A stretch of 33,894 bases of DNA, from the NCBI GenBank assembly GCA_036004405.1, contig DASYRM010000128.1, forward strand, positions 1-33,894, given 5' to 3'. This stretch comes from DASYRM01 sp036004405 (GTDB lineage Bacteria > Acidobacteriota > Vicinamibacteria > Vicinamibacterales > UBA2999). The first letter of the stretch is position 1, and each line of letters begins with the position of its first letter. The notes beneath the pieces were generated by a model that was not told the origin of the DNA, did not search any database, and saw only the letters and a program-made list of their open reading frames with translations. Below, piece by piece: positions 1-7,848 of the stretch. The position numbers were made by a program, and so were the translations under genes.

Positions 1-189
1 AATGAGCTGATTGCCCTCGTCGCCGTACTTGCCGAGCAGCGTCTCGAGGTTCTCGACGGCGGGCGTTTCGAGCGGCTCGAAGCCGTAGCGCTCGTACATG
101 CGCGCGATGATGTCGATGACGTGGGCGCGGCGCCGCACGTCGTCGGGCAGGAAGTCGCGCATGCCGCGCGCCGGTTCGGTTCGTGCCAT
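1..189 (-). CDS. hisS: Histidine--tRNA ligase, N-terminal part (cut by window edge)
   Basis: Charges tRNA-His with histidine in the cytoplasm. Only the first 63 codons lie in the window. They read MARTEPARGMRDFLPDD and continue to KYGDEGNQLI, which match the class II HisRS start: the RGMRDFLP segment and the motif 1 helix (ERYGFEPLETPAVE), then the conserved KYGDEG stretch. The ATG at 189 is chosen because it places RGMRDFLP near residue 8, as in the family. The gene follows dcd by 12 bases on the same strand, so the two are probably co-transcribed. No good Shine-Dalgarno is visible before this ATG. Identification is firm, although most of the catalytic domain lies outside the window. Confidence 0.93.
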   Translation of the reverse strand, partial: MARTEPARGMRDFLPDDVRRRAHVIDIIARMYERYGFEPLETPAVENLETLLGKYGDEGNQLI

Positions 190-201
190 CAGTGGGTGGT
201 G

Positions 202-759
202 CTAGAGCCGCGGCAGGGTCAGCCCCTGCTGGCCTTGGTACTTGCCCTTCTTGTCCGCGTACGACACCTCGCACATCTCGTCGCTCTGGAAGAAGAGCAC
301 CTGCGAGATGCCTTCGTTGGCGTAGACCTTGGCGGGGAGCGGCGTGGTGTTCGAGATCTCGAGCGTCACGTAGCCTTCCCACTCGGGCTCGAAGGGCGTG
401 ACATTCACAATCAGGCCGCACCGCGCGTAGGTGGACTTGCCGACGCACACCGTCAGCACGTCGCGCGGGATGCGGAAATACTCCACCGTCTTGGCCAGCG
501 CGAACGAATTGGGCGGGATGATGCAGACGTCGGCTTTGATGTCCACGAAGGACCGGGCGTCGAAGTTCTTCGGATCGACGACCGTGCTGTTGATGTTGGT
601 GAACACCTTGAATTCGTCGGCGACGCGGATGTCGTAGCCGTACGACGACAGGCCGTAGGAGATGACACCCTGCCGCACCTGCCGATCCTCGAACGGCTCG
701 ATCATGCCGTGCTCGAGGGCCATCTTCTTGATCCAGCGGTCAGCTTTGATCGACGGCAC
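202..759 (-). CDS. dcd: dCTP deaminase
   Basis: Deaminates dCTP to dUTP, feeding dTMP synthesis. The 185-residue length fits the family. The start MPSIKADRWI, the GLSSYGYDIRV stretch near 36-46, the active-site segment GKSTYAR (107-113) and TLEISNT with the catalytic Glu at 134 are the expected Dcd motifs. The start is a GTG at 759, preceded by GGAG five bases upstream; it gives the usual SIKxDRWI N-terminus. Whether the enzyme is a plain deaminase or a bifunctional deaminase/dUTPase cannot be decided by eye. It lies between the DUF2905 gene and hisS on the same strand. Confidence 0.95.
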   Translation of the reverse strand: MPSIKADRWIKKMALEHGMIEPFEDRQVRQGVISYGLSSYGYDIRVADEFKVFTNINSTVVDPKNFDARSFVDIKADVCIIPPNSFALAKTVEYFRIPRDVLTVCVGKSTYARCGLIVNVTPFEPEWEGYVTLEISNTTPLPAKVYANEGISQVLFFQSDEMCEVSYADKKGKYQGQQGLTLPRL

Positions 760-769
760 GAGGACTCCA

Positions 770-797
770 GCCCACCTTCGCCAAGGCTACGGTGGGC
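770..797. repeat. Intergenic palindromic (REP-like) hairpin
   Basis: GCCCACC (770-776) pairs with GGTGGGC (791-797), with an inner CTTCGCCAAGGCTACG segment that can itself fold (GCC/GGC). It lies between dcd and the DUF2905 gene, just upstream of the dcd ribosome-binding site. It may act as an mRNA-stabilising or attenuating hairpin; a member of a dispersed repeat family is equally likely. Confidence 0.55.
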
Positions 798-804
798 ACG
801 CTCC

Positions 805-1011
805 TCACCGTTTGGTGAAGAACGAGATGAGGGCCGACACCAGCGTCAGCAATACGCTGACGAGGATACAGGATGCCAATGGGATGTAGAGGGTGAAGCC
901 GCCGCGCCGGATCGTGAAGTCCCCCGGCAGCCGCCCGATCGGCAGCCCGTACGAAATCGCCAGGCCGGCCACCACCATCAACAAGCCAAACAGAATGAGC
1001 GCGCGGCCCAT
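805..1011 (-). CDS. DUF2905 family small membrane protein
   Basis: A 68-residue protein of unknown function. It has one hydrophobic helix near residues 3-22 (ALILFGLLMVVAGLAISYG), the family signature GRLPGDFTIRRGGFTLYIPLAS in the middle, and a second hydrophobic helix near 44-63, ending in FFTKR. That order (helix, RLPGD..IRRG, helix) is typical of DUF2905. The ATG at 1011 is chosen; reading further upstream would translate into the palindromic repeat at 1019-1078 and is rejected. Homologues are often found near DNA repair or tRNA genes, but nothing here shows a role. Confidence 0.85.
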   Translation of the reverse strand: MGRALILFGLLMVVAGLAISYGLPIGRLPGDFTIRRGGFTLYIPLASCILVSVLLTLVSALISFFTKR

Positions 1012-1018
1012 GACTGTC

Positions 1019-1078
1019 GTCGTAGCGGCCGCCTTCAGGCGGCCGGTCAACGGGCCGGCTGAAGCCGGCCCCTACGAC
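1019..1078. repeat. Paired palindromic repeats (BIME-like) overlapping the ndk stop codon
   Basis: Two hairpins lie head to head: GGCCGCC-TTCA-GGCGGCC and GGCCGGC-TGAA-GCCGGCC. They are bounded by outer inverted arms GTCGTAG (1019-1025) and CTACGAC (1072-1078), a structure like two REP units in a BIME. The outer arm on the minus strand contains the TAG that terminates ndk. Related single units occur at 9451-9470 and 16350-16378. It may serve as a terminator or a 3' mRNA stabiliser between ndk and the DUF2905 gene. Confidence 0.75.
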
Positions 1079-1488
1079 ACCAACTCCATTCCTCTGAAGA
1101 AGTAGCCGAGCTCGAACGCCGCCGTCTCGAGCGCATCCGACCCGTGGGTAGCGTTATTGCCGATCGACTGGCCGAAATCGCGCCGCAGCGTTCCAGGTTC
1201 TGCCTTCGCCGGGTCCGTCGGCCCCATGGTGTCGCGCCACTTCTTGATCGCCTCCGGCGCCTCGAGGCACAGGAGCACGCACGGCCCCGACGACATGAAG
1301 TCGGTCAGCTCCCCGAAAAACGGCCGTTCCCTGTGGACGGCATAGAAGCCTTCCGCTTCCTTCTTGCTCAGGTGCTGCAGCCGCATCGCGCGCACGGTGA
1401 AACCCGCCGCCTCGATGCGCGCCAGAATCTGCCCCGCCAGCCGCCGTGACACGGCGTCGGGCTTGATGATCGCAAAGGTTCGTTCCAT
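1072..1488 (-). CDS. ndk: Nucleoside diphosphate kinase
   Basis: Transfers the gamma phosphate of ATP to NDPs and dNDPs through a phosphohistidine. The 138 residues match the short bacterial form. TFAIIKPDAV at the start, the RPFFGEL segment near 55-61, and NNATHGSD with the catalytic His115 are all present. The ATG at 1488 overlaps the sucD stop as TGATG, so translation is probably coupled to sucCD. Pairing with succinyl-CoA synthetase makes sense, since Ndk interconverts the ATP and GTP pools made by that enzyme. The C-terminus (ELVS, then TAG) runs directly into the 1019-1078 repeat. Confidence 0.97.
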   Translation of the reverse strand: MERTFAIIKPDAVSRRLAGQILARIEAAGFTVRAMRLQHLSKKEAEGFYAVHRERPFFGELTDFMSSGPCVLLCLEAPEAIKKWRDTMGPTDPAKAEPGTLRRDFGQSIGNNATHGSDALETAAFELGYFFRGMELVS

Positions 1489-2359
1489 CAGCGTCCCAGA
1501 ATCTCCTTCATGGCCGCGCCCATGTCGGCGGGGCTCTTCACGACGCGCACGCCCGCGGCGGTGAGCGCGTCCATCTTCTCCTTCGCCGTTCCCTGCCCGC
1601 CGGCGATGATCGCGCCGGCATGCCCCATCCGCCGTCCGGGCGGCGCGGTCTGCCCGGCGATGAAGCCGACCACCGGCTTCTTGAAGTGCGCCTTGATGTA
1701 GGCGGCCGCTTCCTGCTCGGCCGTGCCGCCGATCTCGCCAATCATGATCACGGCTTCGGTGTCGGGATCCTCGGCAAACAGCTTCAGCGCGTCGATGTGG
1801 CTCGTCCCGATCAGCGGGTCGCCGCCGATACCGATGCAGGTCGTCTGCCCCATCCCGACCTTGCCCACTTGGTGGATCGCCTCGTAGGTGAGAGTGCCGC
1901 TCTTCGAGACGATTCCGATGCGCCCTTCCTTGCAGATGTGGCCCGGAATGATGCCGGCCTTGGCCTGGCCCGCGGTGATGACGCCCGGGCAGTTGGGGCC
2001 GATGAGCCGCGTCGTCTTGCCCTGCATGAACGTCGTCACCTTCAGCATGTCCATAGTGGGAATGCCCTCGGTGATGCAGACGGCCAGCGGGATGGCGGCG
2101 TCGGTCGCCTCCATGATGGCGTCGGCGGCAAAAGGCGGCGGCACGAAGATGACGGTGGCGTTGGCGCCGGTTTCGCGCACGGCGTCGTGCACGCTGTTGA
2201 ACACCGGCCAGCCTTCGTGCGTCGTCCCGCCCTTGCCGGGGGTGACGCCGCCGACGACGGTCGTGCCGTAGGCGGCCGCCGTCTTGGCGTGGAACGTGCC
2301 CTCGCGTCCGGTGAGCCCCTGGACAATCAGGCGTGTGTTGCGGTCGAGGAGGACGGCCA

Positions 2360-2360
<1 letters not shown>
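1488..2360 (-). CDS. sucD: Succinate--CoA ligase (ADP-forming), alpha subunit
   Basis: The alpha subunit of succinyl-CoA synthetase carries the CoA-binding Rossmann domain and the phosphorylated histidine. The 290-residue protein has the CoA-binding GLTGREGTFH near residues 15-24, the IGPNCPG stretch, and the active-site GHAGAI with His247. It forms substrate-level ATP or GTP in the TCA cycle together with SucC. Its ATG overlaps the sucC stop by one base (TAATG), and its own TGA overlaps the ndk ATG, so the three genes form a tightly coupled operon. The full family length is present with no missing residues. Confidence 0.97.
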
Positions 2361-3532
<1,172 letters not shown>

Positions 3533-3584
3533 AGAGGGTTGGCGTGTGAGCTGACGTCGATTCGCCAGGTCAAGGCAGCCATTC

Positions 3585-3614
3585 ATCGTATTCGGGCCGG
3601 AGCGAGAGCGTCAA
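3585..3614 (-). promoter_or_regulatory. Predicted sigma-70-type promoter of sucC-sucD-ndk
   Basis: On the minus strand TTGACG (3614-3609) is followed after 18 bases by TACGAT (3590-3585). Both hexamers are close to the TTGACA/TATAAT consensus. Transcription would start near 3578 and leave about 45 bases of leader before the GTG of sucC. This is a by-eye match only. Confidence 0.5.
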
Positions 3615-3693
3615 GCGTCCGACGGGGCGTTTCGTGTGGGTTTTCGCCCGGGGCGAGCTCCAGTTTTGTACGGAGTAACCGATTAGCTGTGAC

Positions 3694-5859
3694 GTGACAC
3701 TCGCCATCCTGGCAGTGGTCGCCGGCCTGGTCGCCGGCGGCGTGGGCGTCGCGTTCGTTGCCGAACGCCGGCGGACGGCCGGCCTGCAGGCGCAGCTGTC
3801 GGCGCGCGAGCGCGAATTCCAGGCCTTGCGCGATCGCAACGAGTTCATCGCCCTGGCCGAGCGCGCCGCCGGGTTCGGGCTGTGGGAGATGGACCTCGAG
3901 ACCAACGTGGTCCGCGGATCCGAAGCCTGGGCCGCGATGGAAGAGTGCCCCGACGGCGTCAACGGCATGAGCGCGGACATCGTCCGCCGTGTCGTGCATC
4001 CGGACGACAAGCACCTGCTCGAACAGGGCGCCGCCCATTCATTTCAGACCGGCGAACCCTACCTCGTCGACTTCCGCATCATCCAATCGGAGGGCGTCGT
4101 CCGGTGGCGGCGCAGCATGGCGCGGGTGGTCTTCGACAACGGCAAGCCGAAGCGCATCATCGGCGCCTCCATCGACACCTCGCGCGAGCACGAGACCATC
4201 GAGGCCGCGCAGGCGTCGAGCCGGGCGAAGAGCGAATTCCTGGCGAACATGAGCCACGAGATCCGGACGCCGATGAACGGCGTCATCGGGATGACCGAGC
4301 TCGTGCTCGAGACCGACCTCAACTCCGATCAGCGCGAGTGCCTCACCACCGTGCGGGCGTCGGCCGATTCGCTGCTGACCATCATCAACGACATCCTGGA
4401 CTTTTCGAAGATCGAGGCGGGCCGCCTCGAGCTCGACCCGGTGCCGTTCAACCTTCGGGACCTCATCGAGGACATGCTGCGCTCGCTGGCCGTCAGCGCC
4501 CACAGCAAGAGGCTGGAGCTGGCGTGCGACGTGGCCCGCGACGTGCCCAGCCACGTCGTCGGCGACCCGGTGCGCATCCGCCAGATCCTGACCAACCTCA
4601 CCGGCAACGCCATCAAGTTCACGCACACCGGCGAGGTGATCGTGGAGGTGGCGCGGCTCGACCATGGCGACGGCGACCCGCAGCTGCGGTTCACCGTGCG
4701 CGATACCGGCGTCGGCATCCCGAAGGACAAGCAGGCCCTCATCTTCGACCCGTTCTCGCAGGCCGACGGCTCCACGACGCGCCGCTTCGGGGGCACCGGG
4801 CTGGGCCTGACCATCTCGGCGCGGCTGGTCGCGGCGATGGACGGCGCGCTGACGGTCGAGAGCGAGCCGGGCGAAGGCAGCGCCTTCCACTTCGTCGTGC
4901 GGCTGGCCACCGTGGCCGACCCCGAGCGGATCTGGCCCGTGGCGCAGGCACTCTCCGGGTTCGACGTCCTCGTCGTGGACGACAACCAGACGAACCGCAA
5001 GATCCTGGTCGAACTGCTCCAAGCCTGGGGACTTCGCCCGACGGCGGTGGCAAGCGTGCACCAGGCGCTGGCGTATCTGACCAAGGCCAGCCGGGAGGGC
5101 AACCCGGTCCCGCTCGTGCTCACCGACTCGCACATGCCGGACGCCGACGGCTTCGCGCTGGCGGAGGAGATCAAGCGCGTCCCCACGCTGGCCGACGCCG
5201 TCGTGCTGATGCTGACGTCGGGCGACTACCAGGGCGACTTGCAGCGCTGCAAAGAGATTGGTGTCGCGGCGTACCTGACGAAGCCGGTCCGCCAGGCCGA
5301 ATTGCAGAGCGCCATCACCAAAGCCGTCCAAGCCCGCCGCGTGCGCCCGGCGCCGCCGCTGGTCGCCGCGAGCCCCGCGGCCACCTCGCACGCGACGACT
5401 GGTGGCGACGCTGGCAGAGCCTCTGAGCACCACCGTCAGATTCTGGTCGTCGAGGACAATCCGACGAACCAGAAGCTGGCGCTCGCCATCCTGGCGAAGG
5501 AAAAGTACCAGGCCGTCGTCGCCGAGTCGGGCCAGGAAGCCCTGCGGATCTATCGCGAGCGCGGCGAGACCTTCGACCTCATCCTGATGGACGTGCAGAT
5601 GCCGGGCATGGACGGGCTCGAGACGACCGGCGCCCTCCGTGAGATCGAGGGGGGCCGGCGCAGAATCCCCATCATCGCGGTGACCGCCCGGGCCATGCAG
5701 GGGGATCGCGAGCGCTGTCTTGCCGCCGGCATGGACGACTACCTCGCCAAGCCGATTCACCCCGCCGAGCTGCTGGCACTGCTCAAGCGCTACCTGCCCC
5801 AACCCGGCGAATCGCTCACCACGGTTCCGGTACGAACCACGGCAAGCAGACACACATAA
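3694..5859 (+). CDS. Hybrid sensor histidine kinase with PAS-like domain and two receiver domains
   Basis: A 721-residue signalling protein. Order seen: one N-terminal membrane helix (about 3-23), a short coiled segment (27-48), a PAS-like sensor (about 50-165, with GLWEMDLET and a PAC-like end), a dimerisation/phosphoacceptor domain with SHEIRTPMNG (His188), and a HATPase with N305 and DTGVGIP (D337). Two receivers follow: REC1 (D429/D430, phosphoacceptor D478, K530) and REC2 (E587/D588, D633, K686). All key residues are present, so both receivers should be active. There is no HPt or DNA-binding domain, so output must pass to a separate HPt or regulator, none of which is nearby. The start is a GTG at 3694 without a well-spaced Shine-Dalgarno, so the exact start is uncertain. 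It is divergent from sucC, and its signal is unknown. Confidence 0.93.
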   Translation: MTLAILAVVAGLVAGGVGVAFVAERRRTAGLQAQLSAREREFQALRDRNEFIALAERAAGFGLWEMDLETNVVRGSEAWAAMEECPDGVNGMSADIVRRVVHPDDKHLLEQGAAHSFQTGEPYLVDFRIIQSEGVVRWRRSMARVVFDNGKPKRIIGASIDTSREHETIEAAQASSRAKSEFLANMSHEIRTPMNGVIGMTELVLETDLNSDQRECLTTVRASADSLLTIINDILDFSKIEAGRLELDPVPFNLRDLIEDMLRSLAVSAHSKRLELACDVARDVPSHVVGDPVRIRQILTNLTGNAIKFTHTGEVIVEVARLDHGDGDPQLRFTVRDTGVGIPKDKQALIFDPFSQADGSTTRRFGGTGLGLTISARLVAAMDGALTVESEPGEGSAFHFVVRLATVADPERIWPVAQALSGFDVLVVDDNQTNRKILVELLQAWGLRPTAVASVHQALAYLTKASREGNPVPLVLTDSHMPDADGFALAEEIKRVPTLADAVVLMLTSGDYQGDLQRCKEIGVAAYLTKPVRQAELQSAITKAVQARRVRPAPPLVAASPAATSHATTGGDAGRASEHHRQILVVEDNPTNQKLALAILAKEKYQAVVAESGQEALRIYRERGETFDLILMDVQMPGMDGLETTGALREIEGGRRRIPIIAVTARAMQGDRERCLAAGMDDYLAKPIHPAELLALLKRYLPQPGESLTTVPVRTTASRHT

Positions 5860-5900
5860 GTCTTTCTCCTGGGCTACAATCCGCCGCACCAACAAATAGC

Positions 5901-6058
5901 GAACCGGCGTTAAGCCGGTTTGCCAGATACTGTCGTGCGGTCCGCGGTCTAAGCGGGCCGCACCCGAACCGGCGTTAAGCCGGTTTGCCAGACACTGTTG
6001 TGCGGTCCGCGGTCTTGGCGGGCCGCACCCGAACCGGCGTTAAGCCGGTTTGCCAGAT
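5901..6058. repeat. 65-bp tandem palindromic repeat, two full copies plus a third partial
   Basis: Units begin at 5901, 5966 and 6031. Each starts with the hairpin AACCGGC-GTTAA-GCCGGTT followed by TGCCAGA. The full units then carry a second imperfect hairpin (GTGCGG..CCGC against GCGG..CCGCAC, unit 1 positions about 5935-5963). Copies 1 and 2 differ at only a few bases, mostly in the second hairpin loop, and copy 3 ends after TGCCAGA. The array fills most of the gap between the histidine kinase and the cytochrome gene. It looks like a REP/BIME-type element; no spacers of the CRISPR kind are present. Confidence 0.85.
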
Positions 6059-6101
6059 GCAGCGCGCGGCCCGCAAACAGCGAAACGCGCAGGAGATGCC
6101 G

Positions 6102-6590
6102 ATGACGCGACTCGTATGTGGAACGGTGGCACTGGGCTTCGTGCTGACTGCGGCGCTCGGCGCACAGGCGCCCGCGGGACAGGGACGTGCGGGCGGCGCG
6201 CCGCCCGCGCCGCCCGCCAATCTTCAAGTGCTGCCCAAGGACATTCCGCGTCCGCAGCTGCTGCAGACGATGCAGGCGTTCAATCAGGCGCTGGGCGTAC
6301 AGTGCAGCCACTGTCACCAGTTCATCGGGCCGGGCGATCCGATGAACGACATGGCGGCGGACGTGAAGCCGCAGAAGAACGCGGCGCGCGCGATGGTGCG
6401 GATGGTGCAGGCGATCAACCCGCAGGTGGCGACCGCCGTGAGCAAGACACCGGACACGGCCACCCGCGTCGGCTGCTGGACGTGCCACCGTGGTCAGGCC
6501 ATCCCCGAAACGCCGCCGGCGCTGCCCGCCCCCGCGGGCCGGGGCGCTCCGCCGGCTGGCGCTCCCGGAGCTGCTCCGCCCGCGAAGTAG
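6102..6590 (+). CDS. Secreted c-type cytochrome, photosynthetic reaction centre cytochrome subunit-like family
   Basis: A 162-residue exported heme protein. The signal peptide is MTRLVCGTVALGFVLTAALG, with cleavage likely after AQA. Two heme-binding motifs are visible, CSHCH and CWTCH, giving a probable diheme protein. The LQVLPKDI..QTMQAFNQALGVQCSHCH order resembles the reaction-centre cytochrome family (PF02276), which is widespread in non-phototrophic Acidobacteriota, so no photosynthesis is implied. The tail after the second heme is a Pro/Ala/Gly-rich low-complexity stretch. The ATG at 6102 is chosen because AGGAG at 6091-6095 is six bases upstream; the ATG at 6096 is too close, and reading from 5985 would translate the repeat array. 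A periplasmic electron-carrier role is inferred. Confidence 0.9.
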   Translation: MTRLVCGTVALGFVLTAALGAQAPAGQGRAGGAPPAPPANLQVLPKDIPRPQLLQTMQAFNQALGVQCSHCHQFIGPGDPMNDMAADVKPQKNAARAMVRMVQAINPQVATAVSKTPDTATRVGCWTCHRGQAIPETPPALPAPAGRGAPPAGAPGAAPPAK

Positions 6591-6675
6591 GCAGAGAGGG
6601 CTGAGAGGGCAGAGAAAGCAGAGAGGGGATTTTCCCTCTCTGCCATCTCCGCCTTCTCTGCCTTCTCCGCCCCTC
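6591..6675. terminator. Long purine/pyrimidine inverted repeat between convergent genes, likely bidirectional terminator
   Basis: A G/A-rich block built on GGCAGAGA-like units is followed by its imperfect C/T-rich complement. The core is a perfect 10-bp stem GCAGAGAGGG (6618-6627) with CCCTCTCTGC (6634-6643) and loop GATTTT. The outer arms reach both stop codons: the cytochrome TAG at 6588-6590 on the left and the mdh TAG at 6678-6676 on the right. The position between convergent genes suits a two-way terminator, although no long T-run follows the stem on either strand. Confidence 0.6.
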
Positions 6676-7602
6676 CTACATTCCGATCACGTCAACGAGT
6701 TCTTTGACCGCGGCCGCCGACTTCTTGAGCGCGGCGTCCTCTTCCGGCGTCAACTTGATCTGAATGATCTCCTCCGCCCCGCGCGCGCCGAGCTTCACGG
6801 GCACGCCGACGAAGAGATCGTTGACCCCGTATTCGCCCTGCAGGAACACCGAGCATGGCAGGATCTTCTTCTTGTCCTTGAGGATGGCCTCGCACATCTC
6901 GGCGGCGGCCTGACCCGGCGCATACCAGGCGCTCGTGCCCACCAGCTTCGTGATCTCTGCGCCGCCGTTGGCGGTGCGCGCGCAAATGGCGTCGATCTTT
7001 TCCTTCGACAGCAGCTCGGTCAGCGGAATCCCCGCCACCGTCGAGTAGCGCGGCAGCGGCACCATCGTGTCGCCGTGGCCGCCGAGCACGAACGAGTGCA
7101 CGTTCTCCACCGAGACCTTCAGCTCCATTGCCACGAAGGTGCTCATGCGCGCGGAATCGAGCACGCCCGCCATGCCGATGACGCGCTCGCGCGGGAACTT
7201 GGTGAGGCGGAAGAGCGCCTGCGACATGGCATCGAGCGGGTTGGCCACCGGCACGACAATCGCGTTCGGCGTGTACTGCACCAAGTTGGGCGCGATGCTC
7301 TTCATGATGTCGAAGTTGTCGCGCACCAGATCGTCGCGGCTCATCCCCGGCTTCCGAGGTTTTCCCGAGGTGATGACGACGATGTCAGAACCGGCGGCCG
7401 CGTTCCAGTCGGCGCCGCCAATCAATCGCGAGTCGCTGCCGATGATCGGGCACGTCTCGTAGATGTCGAGCGCGACACCCGACGCTTTGCTCTCGGCGAT
7501 GTCGATGATGACGACGTCGGCGAGCTCCTTCTCCGCGATGGCGCGCGCAACCGTCATGCCGACGTTGCCAGCACCACCGACCACAGTGACTTTGCGATTC
7601 AT
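6676..7602 (-). CDS. mdh: Malate dehydrogenase (LDH-like type)
   Basis: Oxidises malate to oxaloacetate with NAD in the TCA cycle. The 308 residues carry the dinucleotide fold GGAGNVG (9-15), an acidic D34 at the end of the second strand that favours NAD, and the MDH-type substrate loop KPRKPGMSR with R83 and R89. R152 and the catalytic His176 in GGHGDTM complete the site. An Arg in the mobile loop separates it from lactate dehydrogenase, which has Gln there. The ATG at 7602 has GAGG seven bases upstream. It is convergent with the cytochrome gene and divergent from serA. No neighbouring TCA genes are on this strand; sucCD lies about 3 kb away. Confidence 0.96.
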   Translation of the reverse strand: MNRKVTVVGGAGNVGMTVARAIAEKELADVVIIDIAESKASGVALDIYETCPIIGSDSRLIGGADWNAAAGSDIVVITSGKPRKPGMSRDDLVRDNFDIMKSIAPNLVQYTPNAIVVPVANPLDAMSQALFRLTKFPRERVIGMAGVLDSARMSTFVAMELKVSVENVHSFVLGGHGDTMVPLPRYSTVAGIPLTELLSKEKIDAICARTANGGAEITKLVGTSAWYAPGQAAAEMCEAILKDKKKILPCSVFLQGEYGVNDLFVGVPVKLGARGAEEIIQIKLTPEEDAALKKSAAAVKELVDVIGM

Positions 7603-7615
7603 GCAATGCCTCGTG

Positions 7616-7628
7616 CGCCCTTAGGGCG
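7616..7628. other. Small hairpin in the mdh leader
   Basis: CGCCC-TTA-GGGCG lies 14-26 bases upstream of the mdh ATG, just before its GAGG ribosome-binding site. It could affect translation of mdh but may be chance in GC-rich DNA. Confidence 0.3.
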
Positions 7629-7810
7629 TTGTCCCTCGATCAAATCTCGCAGTACCACAGCTTCTGTTGAAAACCCTGTGCAAAACACACCGCCGTCACG
7701 GACGTTCCGTGCATGATCCGGAGCGTTTTAGCAGATTGCACCATCGTAGTGCGCCGGTCATCCCATCGCAATGCGCGCGACGGCCGATCATGTGAAGCGC
7801 CTATAAGCGC

Positions 7811-7822
7811 ATCACGCGTGAT
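7811..7822. promoter_or_regulatory. Perfect 12-bp palindrome upstream of serA, possible operator
   Basis: ATCACGCGTGAT is a perfect inverted repeat 26 bases before the serA GTG, in the 246-base gap shared with the divergent mdh gene. Between it and the GTG lies TATACT (7837-7842), a possible -10 box. It could be a repressor site for serA, mdh or both. No specific regulator can be named. Confidence 0.35.
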
Positions 7823-7848
7823 CGACAACCGCCGATTATACTTGCTCG

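Noticed and set aside
4039..5895. A long minus-strand open frame opposite the hybrid kinase
   Set aside because: The plus strand has every kinase and receiver motif; the minus product has none.
5901..6058. CRISPR array
   Set aside because: The repeated units are contiguous 65-bp palindromic copies with no unique spacers, and no cas gene is present.
5985..6101. A longer N-terminus for the cytochrome c gene
   Set aside because: It would translate the palindromic repeat and bury the signal peptide; AGGAG supports the ATG at 6102.
6102..6590. Evidence for phototrophy from the reaction-centre-like cytochrome
   Set aside because: This cytochrome family is common in non-phototrophic Acidobacteriota, and no reaction-centre or pigment genes are present.
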